Below are positions 7,076-17,300 of a DNA stretch of 57,129 nucleotides, in pieces. Positions within the stretch are counted from its first letter, which is position 1. Every line of letters starts with the position of its first letter. Source of the stretch: Verrucomicrobiales bacterium. Lineage in GTDB: Bacteria > Verrucomicrobiota > Verrucomicrobiia > Limisphaerales > UBA1100. The position numbers and the translations under genes are program-made. A model generated the notes under the pieces. The model ran no database searches. It was not told where the DNA came from and worked only from the letters and a program-made list of their open reading frames with translations. Location: the NCBI GenBank assembly GCA_005809105.1, contig SYLI01000100.1, positions 1-57,129 on the forward strand, written 5' to 3'.

Positions 7076-9610
7076 CTAGGCCTTGGGCCCAAGCACCACC
7101 GAGACGCAGTGCGCCGGGCGCAGGAAGCGCTGCGCCGCGCGCCGTGTCGCCTCCAGGGTGAGCGCCCCATAAAGGGCGTCCTCGCGAAGGTGGTAGTCAT
7201 GGCCCAGCCCGTAAAGCTCATCGGCCGCGGCCATCGTGGCAAGGTGCCCGAGATCCTGACGCGCAATCTGGCGCTGGCCCAGCAGCTTGTTGCGGGCCCG
7301 GCGCAGTTCGATCTCGGTCAACCCTTCGTCGCGCAAGGCCGCCACCTCGGCCAGCAGCTCCTGCTCCACGCGCAGGGCGTGCTCGGGCGCCGTGCCGGCA
7401 TAGAGTGCAAAGACACCGGGGATCCAGCCGGCCTGGTGGTGTGCACCCACGTAGTAGGCCATGCCGAGCTTCTCGCGCACGCGCATGAACAGGCGCGACC
7501 CCAAATCGCTCAAGGCTTCCGAGAGCAGATCCAGCGCCGGCCGATCCGCGTCAAAAACCGTGCAGCCTTGATAGGCCACGACCACGACGGCCTGCTCCTT
7601 GTCGCGCGCAAGCGTCACCCGCTTCATGCCTTCCTCCAGTTGCGGAGCCGTTGGGGGCGTTGCGTTTTCACCGCGCGCCCAGAGGGCCAAGGCACGCTCA
7701 ATCTCAACGCGCAGCGCGTCAACCTGGACGTCGCCGTAGATGGCGCACACCGCCTGATTGGGAACCGCCATGCGACGATGGAAAGATCGCGCGTCATCCG
7801 CGCCCAACGCCTGTACAGTCCCTTCCGTACCCAGCACGCTCAGGCCATAGCCTTGCGTTCCAAAGAGCGCCTCGCGAGCCTGTCGAAACGCGCTTTGCAG
7901 AAGGCGATCTTCCTGCGCCCTGATGGCCGCCGTCTGCACCTGCCTCTGACGCTCCACCGCCGCGCCGGGGAAGGACGCGTTGAGCGTGACATCGGCCAGC
8001 ACGTCCACGCCCAAAGCGAGGTCCTCGCTCATGACCTCCATGGACAACCCAAAGCTGTCGCCGCCGGCAAACGCGTCCACCGAGCCACCCACGGCTTCGA
8101 TTTGCTCCGCAAGCTGCTGCCCTGTGCGACGGGCGGTGCCCTTAAGCATGAGCTTGGACATGAACTGCGTGATGCCGCTCTGCGGGGGCGTTTCGGCCAG
8201 CACGCCTCCGCGCCAGGCCATGTGCAGATGAACGAAGGGCAGCCGGTGGTCGGGCTTGACGAGCAGGCGCAGTCCGTTGGGAAGGTCAAACTGCTGCACG
8301 GCTTGGGAGAGCGCACGCGCACGTGTCGCAGGTGCTGCGGTGGTCCGCCCCGGGGGCAAGAGCGCGTAAAGCGTGCGGTTGTCCTCGGTGAGGTACTCGC
8401 GCGCCACGCGCCTCAAATCATCGGGTGTGAGGCGGCGCACGGCTTCCAGATGGCGCTCGGCAAAGGTGAGATCATGGGCGTTGGCCCACGACGCCCCCAG
8501 CGTCTGCGCCTGTCCCTCCATGGTCTTGCGCGAGGCCAGCGTGCCGGCGACAAACTGCTTCACGACCTTCGAAAGCTCCTGGGCCGGCACGGCCGATTCG
8601 CGCACCACATCCAGTTCGGCAAGCAGCGCGCGGCGCGCGGCATCGAACTGGTCGGCGTCCACCACGGCGGTCATGCCAAAGAGACCCGAGTCGGCGTGGG
8701 AGTACGTCCAGGCGTCGGCGGAATGCACCACGCCCTGCTTCTCGCGCACGTGCTGGTAGAGGCGCGAGCTGCGGCCGCTGCCCAGGACGGCCGAGAGCAC
8801 ATCAAGCGCGGGCAAGTCGGGATGGCGCAAGCCAGGCACGTGCCATCCGTAATGCAAATGGCCCAGCTGGATCGCCGCCTCCTCGATCATCTCACGCGGC
8901 GCGGTCTGGCGCGGCTCGACGGGCAGAACCATAGGAGCCAGCGCCCGAGCCTTGGCACCGGCGAACGCGGCCTTCACCTGATCGAGCACGGCGTCGGCAT
9001 CCATGTCGCCCACGATGACGAGGAAGACATTGTTGGGCACGTAACGCTGGCGGTAGTAACGGACGATGTCCTCGCGCTGCAGCTCGTTGAAAATGTCCGG
9101 ATAACCAATGATGGTGTAGCGGTAGGGGCTGAGGGTGTACACCGTCTCGAACAGGCGGCGGCCGGAGCGGCGGCCCGGATCGTCCTGCCCCATGTCGATC
9201 TCGCGGCGGATCACATCCAGCTCCCGCGCCAGTTCGTCCGGCGGCAGTGTGGCGTGTTGGAGGATGTCGCAGAGAATGTCCACGGCCACGCGTGTGCCCG
9301 CTGCGGGCACGTCGATGTAATACACCGTACGGTCGAACGACGTGTAGGCGTTCATGTGCCCACCGGCCTCCTGCACCTCCTGATCGATGCGTCCGGCCAC
9401 ACGGGTTTCGGTGCCCTTAAAGAGCATGTGCTCAAGAATGTGCGAAAGCCCTGCGCCCATCCATGGCCCCTCGTGGATGCTGCCGGTGCGGCACCAAGCC
9501 TGCGCGGAAACCACCGGTGCGGAATGATCCTCACGCAGGATCACGGTCAACCCGTTGGGAAGAGTCACCAGCCGCGTGTCGCCGTGGCGGTTGACTTCGG
9601 CCGAAGGCAT
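7076..9610 (-). CDS. M16-family zinc metallopeptidase, two-unit form
   Basis: This 844-residue protein holds two tandem M16 (pitrilysin) halves. The N-terminal half has the inverted zinc motif HILEH (His57, Glu60, His61) with the third ligand Glu137 in VIRREIDMG, and the R-Y substrate-cradle segment follows in M16_C. The C-terminal half (from about residue 430) repeats the fold (HLHMAWRGGVLAETP) but lacks HxxEH, as in the usual active/inactive pairing. M16 enzymes degrade peptides. No signal peptide is evident from the chosen ATG, so a cytoplasmic location is likely. It is 57 bases downstream of the Minf_1886 gene on the same strand. The substrate is unknown. Confidence 0.93.
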   Translation of the reverse strand: MPSAEVNRHGDTRLVTLPNGLTVILREDHSAPVVSAQAWCRTGSIHEGPWMGAGLSHILEHMLFKGTETRVAGRIDQEVQEAGGHMNAYTSFDRTVYYIDVPAAGTRVAVDILCDILQHATLPPDELARELDVIRREIDMGQDDPGRRSGRRLFETVYTLSPYRYTIIGYPDIFNELQREDIVRYYRQRYVPNNVFLVIVGDMDADAVLDQVKAAFAGAKARALAPMVLPVEPRQTAPREMIEEAAIQLGHLHYGWHVPGLRHPDLPALDVLSAVLGSGRSSRLYQHVREKQGVVHSADAWTYSHADSGLFGMTAVVDADQFDAARRALLAELDVVRESAVPAQELSKVVKQFVAGTLASRKTMEGQAQTLGASWANAHDLTFAERHLEAVRRLTPDDLRRVAREYLTEDNRTLYALLPPGRTTAAPATRARALSQAVQQFDLPNGLRLLVKPDHRLPFVHLHMAWRGGVLAETPPQSGITQFMSKLMLKGTARRTGQQLAEQIEAVGGSVDAFAGGDSFGLSMEVMSEDLALGVDVLADVTLNASFPGAAVERQRQVQTAAIRAQEDRLLQSAFRQAREALFGTQGYGLSVLGTEGTVQALGADDARSFHRRMAVPNQAVCAIYGDVQVDALRVEIERALALWARGENATPPTAPQLEEGMKRVTLARDKEQAVVVVAYQGCTVFDADRPALDLLSEALSDLGSRLFMRVREKLGMAYYVGAHHQAGWIPGVFALYAGTAPEHALRVEQELLAEVAALRDEGLTEIELRRARNKLLGQRQIARQDLGHLATMAAADELYGLGHDYHLREDALYGALTLEATRRAAQRFLRPAHCVSVVLGPKA

Positions 9611-9667
9611 GTGAGTGACGTTAGCGCGGGGTGGCGCCAGCGCGCCAGCGCGGAAAATCCCTTTTCC

Positions 9668-10153
9668 CTAGTTCTTGTCCTCCGACTTGGGCTTGGAAGG
9701 CATCTGGATGCGAACCCGCGCGTCGGCCCGCGGAGGGCGCGGCGGCAAGGAAGCCTTGGTGAGAGCCGGCAGGAATGGCTTGCGGAACACGTCGTCAAAA
9801 TCGTAGCAGCCCTTGAAGTCCTCCCGGCTGTCGGTCTCGGTCTTGGCCAGCAGCTCGTGGTCCACCATGTTGAAGACCACCTCGCCAAAGTCCTCGCAAC
9901 GGCGCACGCCCCATTCATTGAGCACCATGAGGGCCATGGGGCCAAACTGATCCAGCGCGTGATCGCGCAGGCCCAGGAGCAGTTCCTGGCCGCTGATGTG
10001 TCGAAGGGCCCCGCCGCGCTCGCCCTTGGCGATGCGCTGCTGGGTAAAGTCCAGCCCTTCCCTCAAAAAAAGATACGCGCCGCGCGCATAGCGCGGGTCT
10101 GCGGCGATGACGGTGTCCAGCACCACGTCAAGCGTCGGTTTTTCCATGCTCAT
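9668..10153 (-). CDS. Minf_1886-family protein
   Basis: This is a conserved protein of unknown function, 161 residues, recognised by the segments ADPRYARGAYLFLREGLDFT, ISGQELLLGLRDHALDQFG and MVLNEWGVRRCEDFGEVVFN. I recall this family as characteristic of Verrucomicrobia and Planctomycetes. It is soluble, without signal peptide or membrane segment, and the C-terminus is basic and Pro-rich. The start MSMEKP is chosen because its ATGA overlaps the stop of the upstream 50-residue ORF; a second ATG two codons on is possible. Same strand as leuS upstream and the M16 peptidase downstream. Confidence 0.88.
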   Translation of the reverse strand: MSMEKPTLDVVLDTVIAADPRYARGAYLFLREGLDFTQQRIAKGERGGALRHISGQELLLGLRDHALDQFGPMALMVLNEWGVRRCEDFGEVVFNMVDHELLAKTETDSREDFKGCYDFDDVFRKPFLPALTKASLPPRPPRADARVRIQMPSKPKSEDKN

Positions 10154-10302
10154 TTCTTCTGTGCCTTCAACGGCGGCTCTTCCGCCTTCGGGGCGGCCGC
10201 CAGACTCCGTGCCTGACGCCATGTTTGAACCGCCCACCCCACCGCCAGCAACAGGAGCACACTCGCCAGCACCCCGCGCTCCCGCCCGGTGAGAAACTTC
10301 AT
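10150..10302 (-). CDS. Small membrane-anchored hypothetical protein (50 aa)
   Basis: This short reading frame begins MKFLTGRERG and has one strongly hydrophobic helix (VLASVLLLLAVGWAV), then a basic-to-acidic soluble tail ending PPLKAQKK. It is probably a single-pass membrane peptide. Its TGA overlaps the ATG of the Minf_1886 gene (ATGA), and it begins 21 bases after the leuS stop, so it fills the operon gap exactly. The start of a ComEA-like protein can look similar, but no helix-hairpin-helix follows. I do not recognise a function; the coding call rests on the precise fit and the membrane helix. Confidence 0.6.
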   Translation of the reverse strand: MKFLTGRERGVLASVLLLLAVGWAVQTWRQARSLAAAPKAEEPPLKAQKK

Positions 10303-10323
10303 GCGTCAGCCTATCATGCCAGC

Positions 10324-13023
<2,700 letters not shown>

Positions 13024-13199
13024 AAGGCCGGGGATATTGTTCAAACCCGTGTGCCGGGGCAATCGCGGATTTGGGACTGGCGCCCCCTTTCCTCCAGAAA
13101 CAGGGCGGCGTGATTTGAAAGGTAACATTTCGCCGGCTTCCGCCGTATGGTAACCGCGGTTGGCTAGAGTTGGAGTGAAGGAGCCCGACCGCACGGGAG

Positions 13200-14198
13200 A
13201 TGAAACCTACCCTAAAAAAACGCTCTGGCGTTGTGGCGTTCGTGCGCCTGACATTCCTGCTCTGCCTGCTGGCATTGACAGGGTTCACCGTGTCGCTGAT
13301 TCACGCCCAGGCCCGCGAGGCCGCCGCGGAGTCGGAAGCGTCGTACGACAATGTGGTGGTGACGCCCCACCGTGATGCATCGGCCGACCGCGCCATGCCC
13401 TCCGACCTGCGCGAGGTCGAGGCCATCGCCGCCGGCGAAGCCCACATCGTGGCGCTGCGCAAGGACGGAACCGTGGTGGCATGGGGCAACAACGGCGCCG
13501 GACAATGCGAGGTGCCCGCGGATCTCAAGGAGGTTCGCGCCATATCAGCAGGCGGAATGCACACCCTGGCTCTCAAGAGCGACGGCACCCTGGTCGCGTG
13601 GGGCGGCAACAACCACGGCCAGTGCGACGTGCCCGCAGGCTTGAACGGAGTGAAGGCGCTCGCTGCGGGATTCACCCATAACGTGGCGCTCAGAGACGAT
13701 GGCACGATTGTGGCGTGGGGCTGCAATCGATCCGGCCAATGCACCGTGCCCGAAGGGCTCAAGGACGTCACCGCCATCGCCACGGGTGGACTACAGACCA
13801 CCGTGCTCAAAGGCGACGGCACCCCGGATCAGTGGGGCCATTTCCCCATGTTGCCGATATCTACTGAGCGCCTCATTGCCATCGCAGCCTACGCCATGCA
13901 CACCGTCGCACTGCAAAAGGGTGGCCAGGTAGTAGTATGGGGCCGCAACGACTACGGCCAACGCGACGTGCCTGCCGGGCTGGAGGACGTCGTTGCCGTG
14001 GCGGCCGGCAGCTACCATTGCGCAGCACTCAAGGCTGACGGCACTGTGGTTGCCTGGGGCGGCAACAACCTGGGCCAATGCCGGGTGCCGCGCGGCTTAA
14101 ACACCGTGAGGGCCATCGCCGCGGCCGGGTATCAAACCGTCGCGCTTAAGGCCGATGGCACCGTGGTCGCCTGGGGCGGCAACAGCCCCCACCGCTAA
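13200..14198 (+). CDS. Secreted RCC1-repeat protein
   Basis: This 332-residue protein has an N-terminal hydrophobic export segment (about residues 13-36, ending SLIHAQA). About seven RCC1-type repeats of roughly 40 residues follow. Each has the pattern V..IAAG..H..AL..DGTVVAWG.N..GQC.VP, which should form a single beta-propeller. One central repeat is degenerate (TPDQWGHFPML). RCC1 propellers mediate protein or ligand binding; in bacteria the partners are generally unknown. It begins divergently from leuS and is followed by its own terminator, then by the giant cytochrome/DUF1549 gene. A role at the cell surface is inference from the export signal. Confidence 0.88.
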   Translation: MKPTLKKRSGVVAFVRLTFLLCLLALTGFTVSLIHAQAREAAAESEASYDNVVVTPHRDASADRAMPSDLREVEAIAAGEAHIVALRKDGTVVAWGNNGAGQCEVPADLKEVRAISAGGMHTLALKSDGTLVAWGGNNHGQCDVPAGLNGVKALAAGFTHNVALRDDGTIVAWGCNRSGQCTVPEGLKDVTAIATGGLQTTVLKGDGTPDQWGHFPMLPISTERLIAIAAYAMHTVALQKGGQVVVWGRNDYGQRDVPAGLEDVVAVAAGSYHCAALKADGTVVAWGGNNLGQCRVPRGLNTVRAIAAAGYQTVALKADGTVVAWGGNSPHR

Positions 14199-14268
14199 AA
14201 AAGCCCCGGCATCCCGCCGGAGGCCCGCCCCTGCGTTTTCTTTCGTTGGCGTGGGCACGCCGGCGTGG

Positions 14269-14292
14269 CCCCCTTCTCTCAGGGGGGTTTTT
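14269..14292 (+). terminator. Rho-independent terminator after RCC1 gene
   Basis: A CCCCC / GGGGG stem with the loop TTCTCTCA is followed by TTTTT, about 70 bases after the RCC1-protein stop and 99 bases before the next start. Confidence 0.75.
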
Positions 14293-14390
14293 GCCGCAGC
14301 CCTTGTGGCTTCTCCCATGATGGGTGTGCCCTCCATGCGCGGCATGGGCACTGAATTTGCGTTGTCTTGTGTCGTCGAACGGGCTACGAA

Positions 14391-17300
14391 ATGACCATGT
14401 TCTTGCGCATCCTTTGGGGCACCCTGGCGTTGGCAGTCGCGGTGCCGGCCGCCTCAGCGGCGGAAACCCGGCCGGTGAGTTTCTACAAAGACATCCGCCC
14501 CATTTTCCAGGCGCAGTGCCAGGGATGCCACCAACCCGCCAAGGACAAGGGCGGCTATGTGATGACCGACTTCAAGCGGCTGCTGGCCGGCGGCGAGAGC
14601 AAAAAAATGGCGGTGGTGCCCAAGGACGCCGCGAAGAGCCACCTGCTTGAACTCATCCGCCCCGCCAAGGATGGCAAGGCGGAAATGCCCAAGGGGAAGG
14701 AGCCGCTCCACGCGGCAGAGGTGGAGCTCATCACGCGCTGGGTGGCCGAGGGTGCCACGGATGATTCGCCCGCAGCCACGGCGCAGATTTATGATGCGGC
14801 GCATCCGCCGGTGTACACGCTGCCGCCGGTGATCACGGCGTTGGACTGGTCGCCCGACGGCGCGCTGCTGGCGGTGGCCGGATTTAACGAGGTGCTGCTG
14901 CACAAGGCCGACGGCACCGGGCTTTTGGCACGGCTCGTGGGAATTTCCGAGCGCATCGAGTCGGTGCGCTTTTCTCCCGATGGCAAGCGGCTGGCTGTCA
15001 CCGGCGGGCGCCCCGCGCGCATGGGCGAGGTGCAGGTGTGGGATGTGGAGAAGCGGTCGTTGCTGCTCTCCCACGTGGTCAGTTTTGACACCGTCTTTGG
15101 CGCGTGCTGGTCGCCCAACGGGGCCGTCATCGCGTTTGGTTGCGGCGACAATTCCGTGCGCGCCATCGACGCGCTCTCCGGCAAGCAGGTGTTTTTTCAG
15201 GGCGCCCACAATGACTGGGTGCTGGGCACCTCCTTCGACGTGAAAGGCGAGCACGTGATTTCCGTGGGACGCGACATGACGGCCAAGCTCACCCTTTTGG
15301 CCACGGCGAGGTTTATTGACAACATCACCTCCATCACGCCGGGCGCACTCAAGGGCGGCATCGGCGCCATCGACTCGCACCCCAACCGCAACGCGATCCT
15401 CGTGGGCGGATCCGACGGCGCGCCGCAGGTGTTCCGCATCTTCCGCCAGTCCGCGCGGCAGATTGGTGACAACGCCAACCTCATCCGCCGCTACCCGGAC
15501 ATGCCCGGCCGCGTGTGTGACGTGCGCTACCGCCGTGACGGCAAGGCCTTCGCCGCCGCCAGCGCGCTCGACGGCAAGGGGCAGATAGTGATCTGGGCGG
15601 TGGACGGCGCCGCAGCCGTTCCTGCCGACGCCGCCGCTCTCTACGCCAAGCCGGCCGCCGGGCGCACCCCGCAGGAGGAGAACGTGCTGGACAAGTTTGA
15701 GAGCGACCAGATGAAGCAGGTGGCCAAGGTGGACGTGACCGAAAGTGGCATCTACGCGCTCGCCTTCAGCCCCAACGGCAAGACGCTGGCCGCGGCGGGT
15801 TCCGACGGGAAAATCCGCCTGCTCGACACCGCCAACGGAACGATGGTGAAGACGTTCCTGCCCGTGACGGTGGCCCAGAGCGCGCCCCCCGTCCTTGCGG
15901 TGCCGCCCCCCGCCCTCAATGCCGACGAGCTCAAGCTGGAAACCCTGCCCAAGGATTTTGTGGTGGCCTCGCTGGAGGTTTTCCCCAAGGCCATCGAGCT
16001 GCGCGGCCGCACCGACCACGCGCAAGTGCTCGTGACGCTTCGGTCCACCACGGGTGACACCTTGGACGCCACCCGCATGGTGAAGACGACCGTGACCGGA
16101 GGAGTGGCGGAGGTGTCGCTGCGCGGCTGGCTGACGGCACTCAAGGACGGCGAGGGCCGGCTTGAAATCGCCTTCGGCGGCAAGTCGGCGACGGTGCCCG
16201 TGCGCGTGAGCGGGTTTGGCCAGCCCTTCACGGTGGACTACGTGCGCGATGTGATGCCCACGCTTTCCAAGGCCGGCTGCAATGCCGGCACCTGCCACGG
16301 CGCCAAGGATGGCAAACGCGGCTTCAAGCTCTCGCTGCGCGGTTACGATCCCCTCTACGACGTGCGCGCGCTGACCGACGAATTGTCGGCGCGCCGCATC
16401 AACCCCGCCTCGCCCGAAGACAGCCTCATGCTGCTCAAGTCCACCGGCAGTGTGCCGCACGAAGGCGGCCAGGTGGTGCGCCCGGGTTCCGAGGCCTACC
16501 GCATCCTCTACCAGTGGATCGCCGCCGGCGCGAAGCTGGACCTGTCGACGCCGCGCATCAAGGGAATCGAAGTGTTCCCCTCCAACCCGGTGATGCAGCA
16601 GATTGGCGGGCGCCAGCAAATGCAGATCGTGGCCACCTACACCGACGGCCGCAGGCGCGATGTCACCGCCGACGCCTTTGTCGAGAGCAGTAATACGGAC
16701 ATTGCCACGACCGACCGCACGGGGCTCGTCACCGCGCTGCGCCGCGGCGAGGCGGCCATGCTGGCGCGCTACGAAGGCGCGTACGCGGCGACGACCGTCA
16801 CGGTGATGGGCGACCGCAGCGGGTTTGTGTGGCAGGCGCCAGACCAGTGGGGCCGCGTCGACGAACTGGTTTCGGCCAAGTGGCAGCGCATGAAAATCCT
16901 CCCCTCGGACCTGTGCTCGGATGTGGAGTTTCTGCGGCGCGTCTACCTCGACCTCACCGGCCTGCCGCCCTCTTCAGAGCAGGTGCGCGCCTTCATGGCG
17001 GACACCCGGGCAACGCGCATCAAGCGCGACGAAGCCATCGACAAACTCATTGGCGGCGACCTCTACGTTGACCATTGGTCCAACAAGTGGGCCGATCTGC
17101 TGCAGGTGAACGGCAAGTTTCTTGGGGCGGAGGGCGCCAAGACCTTCCGCGATTGGATTCGAAACGAGGTGAAGATGAACACGCCGTACAACGAGTTTGC
17201 CTACAAAATTCTCACCGCCGCCGGCTCCAACAAGGACAACCCGCCCGCGTCGTACTACAAGATTTTGCGCACGCCCGACGCCATCATGGAAAACTCCACG

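Noticed and set aside
7046-10216. A 1,056-codon open frame on the plus strand opposite the M16 peptidase and Minf_1886
   Set aside because: It lies antisense to two clearly conserved genes, its translation is rich in His, Arg and Gln with no recognisable domain, and long antisense frames are expected at this GC content.
10150-10302. Truncated ComEA competence gene
   Set aside because: Only the short hydrophobic N-terminus is similar. No helix-hairpin-helix remnant exists downstream and the frame ends exactly at the next gene's start, so I left it as an unknown small membrane peptide.
13380-14190. Regularly spaced similar segments resembling a repeat array
   Set aside because: The roughly 120-base periodicity is explained by RCC1 protein repeats. 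The copies are diverged and coding, with no identical direct repeats or spacers, so it is not a CRISPR.
14454-16619. A 721-codon minus-strand open frame inside the cytochrome/DUF1549 gene
   Set aside because: Shadow of a strongly coding plus-strand gene. Composition is His/Gly/Val/Arg-rich and has no domain or signal.
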